Below are positions 19,984-32,100 of a stretch of 39,979 bases of DNA, in pieces. Position 1 is the stretch's first letter. Each line of letters begins with the position of its first letter. Origin of the DNA: Chromera velia (lineage: Eukaryota; Sar; Chromeraceae); assembly GCA_018398765.1 (NCBI GenBank), contig JAHBMJ010000835.1, positions 1 to 39,979 of the forward strand. Reading direction: 5' to 3'. Below the pieces are notes generated by a model. The model made no database searches, was not told the DNA's origin, and saw only the letters and a program-made list of their open reading frames with translations. The position numbers were made by a program, and so were the translations under genes.

Positions 19984-22238
19984 ATGTCCGAGGAGGTGAT
20001 TGTGAACAATTCCGTGTGGGCGGGCCCGACGCTCTCGAAGGAGTACATCAAGAAGATGCTCCGCTCCGACAGACGTACCTACTACAGCACCCCGGAGTTA
20101 AACGACAAGTTGTACATCCACTTCAAGGGATTCCGCAAGATCGAAAACCTGGAGGAGTTCACAGGGATCAAGGTGCTCTATGGAGAGGGAAACGGTCAGC
20201 ACTTAGAGCAATTCCTTCCTCAAATGGCAATCCTTGGAGGGAAGGTTGTGGACTTTTTATGTTGTCTGCTGTCTTCGTCAAGTGTTGTTTGTATCTGCCT
20301 GTCTGCCTGCAGGATTCGCGAAGATTGAGGGCCTAGACACTATGACAAAACTCCGATCTCTGTGAGTTTTTCCGAGTGCAGGTGTGTGTCACGCTTCAGA
20401 AAGCCTGGAGACAGACAACAGTTGCTTGTGAGAGTGGAGATGTGAAGAGGTGAAGGGAGGGGGCAGGTGTTTGAGAGTTTTCTTTGTGGAAACTTGTTCC
20501 GTGTTGTGGGAGACGCTTTAGTAAGCAAGAGAGGGAATGAGTCTTTGTTCTGTAAGCTGCCTGCCGTGTCCTCTCCCACCGTGACATCCATCTGACCTAT
20601 CGCTTGCCGTCCTGTTGCCTTCCCTCTCTTCCTTTTGGTCTCACCGTCTCGCCCCCCTCCTGCGTATCCACAAACCATGGCTCTCTTGTTGGCAGCCTTC
20701 TTTTGATTACCCTGATGATGATCACGATGATGATCAGATACCTCCAAGAGAACTGCATTCGAGAGATCGAGAACCTCGAGAACGTGGAGGCCCTCCACAC
20801 ACTGAACCTGTCCAACAATTTCATCACACACATCAAAAACCTCAGTCAGTCAGTCAGTCAGTCAGTCAGTCAGTGAGTCACGAGCGTGCGCAGTCAGGCA
20901 GCCAGAAAGTCTGGAAGGCAGGTCACCTGAGATGCTGCGAGACAGATGAGCAGCAAGGAACGCAGCCATTGAGCTAGGCTCCTTCCTCTATTCTGCCCGT
21001 CCTAGTCCTAGTCCTTGTGTTTCTGTCCTGCTCATCACATTCTAGACCCACCATCTTTTCTTTCTTCTTACCCTCTGAATAAAAGCAGATAAAAGTAAAA
21101 ACAGACTCTCCCTGAGGGTTGAAGGGAAACACCTCTCCCGTTCTCTTTTTTGCGTCCCACACGTATATGCTCGTTGGCTGCGTTTTCGTCTTCTTGATTG
21201 AATTTTCTCTGCAGAGAACCACAAAGACCTGCACACACTGTACATTGCCAGCAACAACGTCGGGCAGGACGGGCTGGGGGACCTCGAGGAGTTGAAGGAC
21301 TGCGATAACCTTGCGTGCGTCAGTGGTTTTTGTTTGAACAGAGAGAGTAGAGAAGTAGATGGGAGATAAATGTTTCTCTCTCAGTTTGCCTGTCAAATTC
21401 CCTGTGCGTCTATCTGTCTATCCATTAGTACGTCGTTCTATCAGCTGCCTGGAAGGGCTTTCTCTTCTCTCCTGTTTCTTTTTTCTTTTTGCTTGCGAAT
21501 GTGTTGTTTTCGGGGCTCTTCCCTCCCCTCCCCTCCCCTCCCTTCTTTTCTGTTGGCTGGCTGGCTTTTCAAATAGGGAACCTTGGTCTCTTTTCTGTTT
21601 CGCCCTCGTCCAGTCTCTGTACGTCCGTGTTCTCTGCTCCTTCTTCCCATCCCTTCCTCTCTTTCGGTCTGCATGCATGCTCTCGTGAAAGCGTGCCGGG
21701 ACACAAACGCAAACGAACATGTTGCCGTTCATGATTGGTTGTGTCGAATCAAAGACTCCGTCTCATTCTGCATGCCTGTCTGATCGATCGATTGATCGAT
21801 TGAATGTTTGTGTGCGTACAGCGTCCTGGACATCCAGCACAACCGCATATCCGACGAGGCGGTGCTGCCTGACGTTCTCTGCAAGATGAAGAACCTCGCT
21901 GTTCTGTACCTGAAGGGAAACCCTGTGGTTGGTTCGTTCGTTGGGCCCTCCTTTGTCTCTCTACCTGTTTGTGTATTCAGTGGGTTTGTCTGTCCATCTC
22001 TCTCTCTCTCTCTCCCCCTCTCTCTCTGTCTGTGGATCTGCCACTGCGTATTCATTTACCTGAACGGAAACTTTTGGTCAGAGCTTCGTTGCCGTCTCTC
22101 TCAGTGTGAATATGAATGTGCGGCTGGCTCTTTATCATGACAAACTAGCTGGCCTCTCGTGTGTCCCCACTAATCTGTGGAGAAACGTGCGAACATCTGC
22201 CATTGACCCGTTATCTCGGTCCCTATGTCTCTGTCTCC

Positions 22239-22277
<39 letters not shown>

Positions 22278-24337
22278 TTTCTCTCTCTCCTTGGCTACTT
22301 GTGTGAATGTACCGTTCATCCATCTTCAGTGTGCATTTTATCCTTCGCCTCTTCTCCTCGTCGCCTGCGCGCAGGTGAAGAAGATTGCGAACTACCGGAA
22401 GCGGGTGATTGCCTCGATCCCCGGCCTCAAATATCTCGACGACCGCCCAGTGTTTGAAGACGACAGACGGTCACTCACTTAGGAAGGAAGGAAGGAAGGA
22501 AGGAAGGGAAAGAAAGACGGCAGAGTAGGAAGTCAAGCAGGAGCATGCTCTTTCATTTTCACCTTCCATCCTGCAACCTGCAAATCCGACCCCCCGTATG
22601 CCTGCCTGGCTTTCTGTCCCTCTTTCCTTTTCCGAGATGTCCAACAGCAGAATTGTGCAAAGCTTGAAGTGAGAAAGGGGCATATAGAAAGTTGATTCTG
22701 TATAAATCCGGGCATTTATCTAAAACAGCCGACCCTGGACGCACACGCACACGCACATTCAAATCCATGAATCTGACCACATTCCCTTCCTGATTCGGAG
22801 ACAGACGAATGATCGCATCCCCCTCCCGTTCCTTCGTTTGCTTTGCTGTTCCCTGTATGCATGCAGATGCGCGGAGGCGTTCATGCGAGGGGGGTTCCCC
22901 GAAGAGCGGGCAGAGAGAAGGAGAATGCAGGAAGAGAAACAACAGGAACACAGAAGGAACCATGATGGTCAGTCAGTCAGTAAGTCAGTCACTAAGTGAG
23001 AGAGTAAGGCAGTTGGGGTAAGTTTTCAGATTTGATTTGTTTATATGCGCCCCTCCCTTCCTTCCTTCGTTTTCCAGATTCGGCCCTCACTTCTTCTGGA
23101 TTCTCTTTCTTTACGTTACCGCGTTGGTTCATTCAATTCACTTCCTGCCGCGCCCCTATTCCGGTTTTAGTGCCCAAACAGCTCTCTCTCTATTCGTTGC
23201 GCCCGTTTGCCCCCCCCCCCTCCCCCATGATCGATGCATCAATCAATGAATCAATCAATCATTCCTGTAAGTACTTTGTTGTTGTCTGCAGCGTTCATGG
23301 CGATGGTCAGAGATGCCCGCCGTGAGCACGACGAGAGGGAAGCGATGCTTCAGGAGGTAGGTCTGTGCATGGGGGGGTGAGTGAGGGGTTCTTTCTGCAC
23401 GATGGGTATGGTTCAGCTTGAGGATTGGAGGGTATGCGTGTGTGGAAACTTTGTTTCTGTATGTAGATCTCTTGTGTCTCTTTTTGTCTCTCCAATGCCC
23501 ATTACCCTATCAACGAAGCCCTTCTACATGCTTTAGACCGCCTGCCTGTGTGAAACCATAACCGCAACCAACGAAAAGTGCCCGCACATGCATGCCTTAG
23601 AGACTTTGACGCACGCACGCATGTCTGCTTGCTCGCAGGACCACGCGACGACCGGTTGCCCCTCGAGTGACCGCCCTACCGATTCCGTTCAGGCCTCCCT
23701 GACTGTGGGGGGGCACGGGCAGGCCCCGACAGAGGAACAGAGGTCCTCTGTGGCGGCGGCGGGGGGGGCAGAGGGGGACGAGGATGGCGGTGGGTCACGC
23801 GCCGCCACCTCAGAGGCAGGGACAGAGTGCGCGTTGATGGTCGACGTACAGCATCAGGAGGGGGATATTGAAGGTGAGGAGTGTCCGACTCCGAATTCCC
23901 TTCAGTCTCTGTCGAGGGGTCTGACTGTTGAGGAGGTGGGGGGAGTGGCAGAAGACGTTCAGAAGAAGGAAGAGAGAGAGAAAGAGAGGAACTCCATGGC
24001 AACCAGAGAAACGGCCCCAGAGGGTGATCAGCTGACGGTCACCCGCACCGATGCTTCTCTCTCACCTTCCCCCACCACGACCAGTGAGGGAATCCCGAAA
24101 CCCCCCGTCAGAGATTTTGAAGATGAGACGGTTGGGGACATCTCTGAGGAGAAGGGGGTGGTGGGTGTGTCAGGAGACGGTCTGGATTTTGATCACACCA
24201 TCGAGGCCAGAATCGATGAGGCCCTTGCGGGTGTTGCAATGGCGGCAGAAGAGAAGAAAGCGAAAGGAGGGGAGACGATCAACAACGCAGAGGTGCAGAA
24301 TGAAGATGCTGCGTACGACTTTGAAGCGCTGGACTGA
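19984..24337 (+). CDS. DNAAF1: Dynein axonemal assembly factor 1-like LRR protein (DNAAF1/LRRC50/ODA7), 510 aa
   Basis: Nine exons: 19984-20194, 20313-20361, 20738-20844, 21215-21314, 21822-21927, 22375-22469, 22867-22967, 23292-23356 and 23639-24337. All introns are GT-AG and the phases agree. The ATG at 19984 follows ACAACC. The N-terminus carries the family's YSTPELNDKLYIHFKGF block. At least five SDS22-type repeats follow (residues about 40-190: KIENLEEFTGIKVL, LYLQENCIREIENL, LNLSNNFITHIKNL, LYIASNN, LDIQHNRISD, LYLKGNPV). The diagnostic cap is YLDDRPVFEDDR, then CAEAFMRGG and a charged helix. Exon 9 encodes a 232-residue acidic, low-complexity tail ending YDFEALD. In animals and Chlamydomonas this protein preassembles dynein arms in the cytoplasm before their transport into cilia. 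The large LTR element lies 759 bp upstream. Identity is strong; splice sites are predicted. Confidence 0.9.
20844..20875 (+). repeat. CAGT/GTCA tandem repeat at the exon 3 donor of DNAAF1
   Basis: About eight GTCA units begin exactly at the splice donor of exon 3 (intron starts at 20845). Every unit offers the same GT word, so the donor is repeated. Confidence 0.85.
22968..22999 (+). repeat. GTCA/GTAA tandem repeat at the exon 7 donor of DNAAF1
   Basis: The intron starts at 22968 with GTCAGTCAGTCAGTAAGTCA and further related tetramers, the same arrangement as at exon 3. Confidence 0.8.
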
Positions 24338-25395
24338 CGGATTTTTTTTCTCTCTTCTTTTTTTATGGAATGGTAAGCAACTTCCAAGAGCCTCATCAGA
24401 GAAACAGGAGAGAGGTGAAAGCCAATATGACAATCAAGGTCTGAACGGTTTTCGTCCTGTAAGCTCAATAGCATTGGAGGCTGTCAAAACAATTAATGCA
24501 AGAAGAGAAATGCAGGAGTTTGCATCGTTTTCCCTAGCGTTTTCCTCTGCTTTCTAGTCTGCTCCTCCGATGCAGAGTGAGAACATGTCTTATCAAGTAC
24601 TGACACTGAGTCTCTATACCAGTCATCGTCTTCGTTATTCAGCTGTTTTTGTCCGATTGCATAGCATATAGAAGAACATATAGTACAGCATAGCATTGAT
24701 GTTCCGGGTTTTACCCGATTGAAACATTGAGACTACTAAGACTAGCATTTGGATATCACTGTTCTATCAATATCGATCAATAATAATAAATATTATATTG
24801 TATTTATGTTGTTTGGCCTCCAAAAATTCTATCTGAAAATGTTATATTATTGTATATTATTGATATTGATAATGATTTGATTATTACTTTAAAATATTTG
24901 TAACAGTTTATTGTAATATATTGTAACTAATTATAACTTGAACTACTTGCAGCACTTCAAAGGTATCTAACACACTACAACACATAAACAATTATAGTAC
25001 CCCCCTCATACTAAGCTATGAAGTTTTTAGAATCGATCAAAATGCTGCCATCTTTGGCGGCCTACGGCCGCCTTCGATCAAGATTAAGACCATCTTCAGC
25101 ACTCCTTGCATTTTCACTCATTCTTAGGAGTATTCTTAGGAGTCGCGCACAAAAAATTATTGGAAATCTGGTTTCCAAAGGGGGGGGGGAGAGGTGGTTT
25201 GTAATTTGTCGACCGTCTAGGTTGGACCCCCTTAGGAACCCCCCTTCCCTCAAATGATTGAAAGCGTTGCTTCTATTAAAACATTGATCACTAAATTCAA
25301 TTTGGACATCTAATAAAAATGTATGTATGTTGTGACATTCATCAAGGGGCCTCAGACTTCAAAAATGGCTCGCACTGAGGAGGAGAGAGGTGCCT
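24338..25395. other. Intergenic, AT-rich
   Basis: Downstream of the DNAAF1-like gene. 24700-25020 is strongly AT-rich with many TATTG/AATAAT words. A frame at 25018-25257 shows no recognisable domain. No RNA gene is seen. Confidence 0.6.
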
Positions 25396-26006
25396 TTTTC
25401 CATCTATCCCTCCACATTCTATTACTCAATCCATCTATCCATCCCTCTAGCCCTCACTCACTCCATCCATCCCTTCTTCACTCACTCTATCACTCCATTA
25501 ATTTATGCATCCATCTAGTGTATCCATCCATCCATCCATCCATCCATCTATCTATCCATCCATCTTTCAATCACTCCCTCACTCCATCTACCCATCCCTC
25601 CCCGTCCCTCCCTCATTCACTCCATGAATCCATCCCTCACTCACTCTATCAGTGACACTCCATCCATCAATTTATCCATCCCTTCCTCTGTCCCTTCCTC
25701 CATCCATCTATCTATCCATCTGTATGTCCATCCGTCCTTCACTCCATGCATCAATCCATCCGTCACTCATTCCATCTATCCATCTATCCCTCACTCACTC
25801 CATCACTCTATCCATCCACCCATCCATTAAATTCCCCCTCACTCCATCCCTCCATCCACCTATCCATCCCTCACTCATTCCATCCATGCATCCCTCAATA
25901 TCTCTCACTCGTTCCATCATTCGATCCATCCATCCATCCATCCATCCATTCACCCACCCACCCATCTATCCATCCCTCCATCTATCCATCCATCCATCCA
26001 TCAGAG
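25396..26006. repeat. CATC/CACT microsatellite array
   Basis: About 600 bases of imperfect CATC tandem repeats mixed with CTCACT words. All six frames remain largely open because of the repeat, giving Ser/His/Pro-rich peptides that are not genes. Confidence 0.95.
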
Positions 26007-27900
26007 TCGCTACACAGGGCTTCTTAGAGCTCAGCTCTTGCAGAGACTGGCAGGGCCTCTCACGGAGAGAATTAGCGCAGTGGAGATACTCATAAGGTGC
26101 AGCTTCATGATCATGCTAGGGATGCTTCAAGGTATGCAGATAGAAGTGGCTAGTGTAATGGAAGAGATCGAAGTGATCTGATGAAATGAAGTCTAGAAAT
26201 GAAGTATACTATTAGAAGGTCTGGCCAGGGATTGTACCATAAGCGCCCTAGATAAGCGCCGGCTGCAGCAGTACAATCTCTCGTCCTGCTTTGCAGGAAC
26301 CTTTGGTCTTACATTGTCTGTCTGTCTCATATATCGTCTGACTCAATGCAGAGCTCCTACCTCGTCCCATAGGTGGAGATACCCTAGGAGATGCTATCAG
26401 AGAGGTGAGATCGATTAAGGTACCAGGCGGGGTGTGACAGTATGCGCAGCTGCAGGCTCCCCATGCAAGCCATCGCGCGGGTCGGCCCAGAAGGCATACA
26501 TTCGCGCGCGTGTGCACCTTACACGGCACACAACAAAATCAAATATTTCCGTTTTAATTTCTTCTGCCAATAACTTTTTATGTACGTAGTTTTGGGTATA
26601 TGATTGCATCAATCAGGGATAATTAGGGCTATTGATTGGCTGATGAGCTATACTTGACCGTCGTTTATGTTACGTTGTGTTAAATTCAGACTTAATTTAA
26701 AATTCCCGAGTCAGGTACCCCTAAGAAGCCTTCTTATAACCCGGTGGTCTATCAAACCACTGTTAAACAAACTTTAGGTTCTGGCGGCCAGAATCGGCCA
26801 GGCTTTGATAACAGAAAGACTTTTGGGGGATCCTAATGGGGGATCACAATTGACTACTCTATTTTGATTGATTTGACCTCACTCGTTTATACAATAGGTA
26901 AAAAAATGATAAATTGAAGTAGATTTAAGACCTTTTTTAGACCGTTTTTACCTAGGTTTTTGCATGTATGCATGCTTTAATTCGAACGGCATGGTCGGGC
27001 TTTAGCAGGTTCGCGACTTCGGCGCAGTCGGGCTTTAGCAGTTCTGCGCCTTCGGTAATCTTCGGTACGGTCGGGCTTTGGCAGGTCCACAACTCCGACG
27101 CATGGTCTAGCGCGTAGTCAGGCTTTAGCAGTCCCCACCTTCGGTATGGTCTGGCTCTGGTAGATGGCGTACCGTAAGCGTATGCGGCCCGTACCAAAAA
27201 CTTTAGCAGCAAGGGCGTCCGAGGCCCAGAGTTATGGCGGCCGCTCCGGATCAACGATGGGAAGCATTCTCAAGGTTTATGACACCATTATGCATGTTAT
27301 ATAATGTTATGCTATCTGATGCATACATTATTACGCATTACGTATGAGTGGCCTAGAAAGCGAAATTGAAGATATATATATAGTAACACTCATAATAGGC
27401 TTGACAGTGTATACAACCATAGCCTGTGTATGGTAGTTTTCAATTTCATTGCGTTAATTTACGTTTTGCATTGCGTAACCATATGGCACGCGTTACCATG
27501 CGCAGAGGCACGGCTCCCAGCAAAAAACTTGGTCAGTGATCTCAGCTACGCTTTCCGGGCCATGTTAGCTAGGGTTCGGGGTATAGTTTCTGGCCGCAAG
27601 AAGAGGATAGAGAGGAAATGTAAATTTTGGTCCGGACCGCGTGGGTCCGGCCGCGAACGGGGCCGACGAGACGCCTGCACGATCCCGCGCGTACCCGAAT
27701 ATTCGGATCGCTTAGTATCTGAAAAAGATCGACTCTCCATCTTCGCGATCTGAGACTGTCACATTAATCCATATTCATACATATATAGGAGCTTGCAGTA
27801 CGGCACGTATGCCATGTTGTGCTGAATGGACACATACACCAAATGATTTCTTGTGTGCAAGACCAGCACGTCAACTCCTCGCTGAAATTTTCCTGGCAGG
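26007..27900. other. Intergenic sequence before the histidine kinase
   Basis: No convincing coding region or RNA. It contains a degenerate tandem repeat at 26985-27167. Around 27360-27380 there is a TATATATATA run. Confidence 0.55.
26985..27167 (+). repeat. Degenerate tandem repeat GGTCGGGCTTTAGCAG, about 30-40 bp units
   Basis: Five or six units built on GTCGGGCTTTAGCAG plus a CTTCGG-containing spacer. They begin near 26993, 27027, 27068, 27117 and 27149, with a shortened partial copy near 27105. Spacing is irregular. Confidence 0.75.
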
Positions 27901-28826
27901 ATGGCGAAAGGGTTTGATTTACGGAGTGTGTTGCTGACGGTCTATGATGCCTTTTGGGGAGATGCCGAAAGTCTTGACTTCTCAAAGTTTCGCAATGACC
28001 AACTGGTGCAGCAGTTACATATCTTCTCCGCAGTGTACGGAACGATGTCCTGCTACTGCTGTTTCTTCGCAGCCAGCCTCTGGCTGAGCGGACTTTGCGA
28101 TTTCTTTTCATTCGGGTTCATCATTGGAGGCATCGTTGTACACGGGTGTGTTCCGCTGGCGCTCCTTGTACCGGAAGACGCAGTCCTTCGGTTCAGGAAA
28201 ACGGAAATGCGATTGGACCTAGATGGTTCAGTTTTTGGCATCCTTTTGACCGGAATTGGACTCTGTCAGTCCCTTCATGGTCCAGCTCTTGTGGGTGACA
28301 TACAGTTCATCATGATGTGTTGCCTGCCGAGGATTCAAAATGCGCCTGTGTATCTCATGTGTATCTCCTATGTGCATATCAACACGCATGCATGGCCTTG
28401 TCCGTTTGTGCGGGGCATTGCTTTCCTCCATCTTCCCTTTTTTGCCCTCATCGGTTTGTGTCCTTCCTCCTTTCTCAACTGCATTGATGGATCTCTTTGA
28501 TTTTTCTTTTTGCACCCTCTCCTTCAAGAGCTTTGCATTCACTCTTTTATGTGTATACGAATGGTGTTTGCAGTCGGTATCGCTTCCGTCCGGATGGTGT
28601 TCATCACCAAGCCCCTCCATCTGTCCATGGTTCTGACTGTGGCTTCGTGGAGGGCTCAGGGCCTGCTGATGTCCGTCTGCTCCTCTATGTGTGTGTGTGT
28701 GTGTGTGTGTGTTTATGTGTGTGTTTGTGTGTGTGCGTGTGTGTGTGTGTGTGTGTGTGCGTGTGTGTGTGCGTGTGCGTGCGTGTGCGTGTGCGTGTGC
28801 GTGTGCGTGTGCGTGGGCATGTGCAT

Positions 28827-28859
<33 letters not shown>

Positions 28860-28926
28860 CGTGTGTGTGTGCGTGTGCGTGCGTGTGCGTGTGCGTGTGC
28901 GTGTGCGTGTGCGTGGGCATGTGCAT

Positions 28927-28959
<33 letters not shown>

Positions 28960-29050
28960 CGTGTGTGTGTGCGTGTGCGTGTGTGTGCGTGTGCGTGTGC
29001 GTGTGCGTGTGCGTGTGCGTGTGCGTGTGCGTGTGCGTGGGCATGTGCAT

Positions 29051-29104
<54 letters not shown>

Positions 29105-32100
29105 GTGTGTGNNNNNNNNNNNNNNNNNNNNNNNNNNNNNNNNNNNNNNNNNNNNNNNNNNNNNNNNNNNNNNNNNNNNNNNNNNNNNNNNNNNNNNNNN
29201 NNNNNNNNNNNNNNNNNNNNNNNNNNNNNNNNNNNNNNNNNNNNNNNNNNNNNNNNNNNNNNNNNNNNNNNNNNNNNNNNNNNNNNNNNNNNNNNNNNNN
29301 NNNNNNNNNNNNNNNNNNNNNNNNNNNNNNNNNNNNNNNNNNNNNNNNGCTTCGTGGAGGGCTCAGGGCCTGCTGATGTCCGTCTGCTCCTCTATGTGTG
29401 TGTGTGTGTGTGTGTGTGAGTTGTCTGTCTGACTGGCTGTCTGTCAAAAGCACCAAAGAAAAAAAGGAGTCACATGGTGTTTTCTGCGTGTTCTTCTACC
29501 TGAGTTTCTGCGTGCTTCTTCTTGATTTCATTTGGTCCCCAGAAACTCCCTTCGTGAGATGGGGCCCGACGTAGTCCCTGAATGAGGGTCTCCAAGATCT
29601 CCTTCTGTGCGTGCATGCCTCTCTTCTGTTCCTTTCTGATGAACCCATGCATCCGGCGTCTCTTGGCCCCTCAACTTCCTCTTTCTCGTTGCCTTGTGTG
29701 CTTTCACTTCTTTTTGGTTGCTCTACCTCTCTAGCTCTATGTATCTATCCCCGAGTCTTTGAAATTTAAATCTGTGTCCATCAGATGCCCATCCATCCAT
29801 GCCGACGTACAGGAACTTGAAGTTTCCCATTCTGCCCCCCCTCATGCAGGTCACTGGACCTGAAGAGCCATCACTGGTCGGTCCTGCAGGCGGTCGTGTT
29901 TGTGGGGTTTACCAGTGTCCTCTTTCTGTCCGCGATGATGAACAAGTCTTCCAAGGAGCAGGGAGTCGCGCTGATTCTCTTTACAGCCAACTGCTGGCTG
30001 GGGACATCGTGCATATCCCGGTTCTACCGGCTCCTTCGGTGGCGGTCTGTGTACGGGGGGTTCGAGGCGGCCGAAAAGCAGCTGAAGGCTGAGCAGAGGA
30101 ACAACAAATTTCTGGGGTACATCATGCACGAAGTCCGGAACCCTCTCCAAGGTGCGCTGTGTACTTTTCATATGTTGAGATTTCAGTCAGGAGACAGAAG
30201 GAAGGAAAACAGTCAAAGGCAGAAGGGAGAAAGGATGCAGAAGCAGGCCATGAGTGAACGAATTCATCACTCCATACTCTATTGCAACCATTTTTTGCAT
30301 TATTCACGCCTCTCTTTTGTTTTCGCTTCAGGTGCCTTGCTGGTGCTGAACGCCTTGCGTTTGGGTCTTCTCTCCCATCACACTGCTTCTGCTCTATCGA
30401 AAAAGACCAGCGTTACTTCCCGGAAGAGCCTCCCCCGTTCTCCCATTCTCTCCCCCCATTCTTCAAAGTCATGGGTTCCCCACAGGAAGCGGGGGAGTCC
30501 TGTCCTACAGATGAGAAGACTGCAAGCTGCAAGATCGGGATCCGTCTGCGGACCCTCTCCTGCTTCTTCCTCCCCAGCACCTCTGCAGCTCAATCAAACA
30601 GCCCCGAGAATGCGAAAAAAGCACGTCGGGTCTTGTGAGATCGGGGAAGGCAGTCCTGAATCGAGTTTCGGCATCAGACGCGTCAACCAACAAATTCCCC
30701 CCCCATCCCCCCCTTCTATGCGACAAGTGGCGTCTTGTGACGTTGAGGGTCTTTCAAGGGGGTGCAGTTCCTGTGCGCAGGCGGAGTTGGCCTTGGAGGC
30801 CTGTAAAGGGAAGGCGGCAGTGTTGGAGGTCCAACTGCTGCATATCGTGTCTGTATGTAGCGATGTCTTGCAGTTAGAGAAATTGGAACACGGAAGGTTT
30901 CAAATTGAGTACACGCATGAAGACCCCCTTGTGTGGTTCGAGAACTTACTAGCAGTCCAGAGGGAAACATTCCGATCTAACCAGATCACTCTCCATGAAA
31001 ATGTCACTGTCGAACCCGAACTCCTGGACCTCTTCGACCTTGTGGGGGAGGGGGAGGGGGAGGATGCCGGGGGTGGTTGTGTCGGACAGGCGGCATGGCT
31101 TCGGTTGGGGCAGGCGGCGCAGAACTTTTTCTCCAACGCAGTGAAATTTTGTCCCAAGCACGGAGAGGGCGAAGTGACTGCTGACCTAAAGATCCAATCT
31201 TGCACCGTCCCCCCGAGAATATTTCCTCTTCCTGGACAGACTACAACCTTTGGAACTAACGAGAGGGAGAAGCAGATGGCTGGAGATGTTCGGTGGGTGC
31301 GTCTTCGGTTGAGTGTGAAGGATAACGGTGTGGGAATTGAGGAGCAGGAGGGGAAGAATCTGTTCCTACCTTATTCGCAGATTCGGGCAGGCGAATTCCA
31401 GGAAGGTGGGTCGGTCGGTCGAGCTTGTTGGCACATGGTTTTCTCCTAGCTTCTGTTCGGTCAAAGCCTCATGCAGAGTTTTTGTGTACATACAGGATAA
31501 AAATCACTGAGGAAGGACGGGAAGGAAGGACCAAAGAGGCCAAGGACCATGAAGGTGTTTCGTTATGAGGAATATGTACCAGCTAGTTTCGGAGTTTCCT
31601 TTCTGTAACTTCCCTTAATCGCTCAGAAAGATCTGATTGATGAGAGGAGAAAGAGAAAACGGGACGGGACAACAGCAGCGTGCAGACTTGTCAGATCAAG
31701 ACTGCTCTCACTTAATTAAGCATTTCTGTGCCTGCATGCGCTGACTAACGACAATATGCATGTGTTTACATGCAGGTGGTGGCACTGGTCTGGGTCTGTG
31801 CATCTCAAAAGAGTTCGTTGACCGTCACGCGGACGGGAAGATTGGCTTCCACTCCAAAGGCAGGGGCCTGGGTGCAGATTTCTTTTTTGAGGTCACGATT
31901 CCCCTCAGACAGGTGGTCGTTGTGGTAGGAGAACATTCGCAGGAAGAGCCTGAGGAGTGGGAGGAAAAGGAGGACGATCTGGAGGAAGTGACAGCAGAGC
32001 CACAGTGTGAGAACGTGATTATTCGTCCTCACAGAGAGGCAAAGCAGCAGCAGCGGGTGATGATCGGAGAAGTGAGTCTCCCTCCGCTGCCTGCGACTGC

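Noticed and set aside
25323-26095. Ser/His/Pro-rich frames
   Set aside because: Products of the CATC microsatellite, open in several frames at once.
28497-29432. Long frames reading Cys-Val or Thr-His repeats
   Set aside because: They are translations of the GT/CA microsatellite in intron 2 of the kinase; the same applies to 37264-37939 in the NMT intron.
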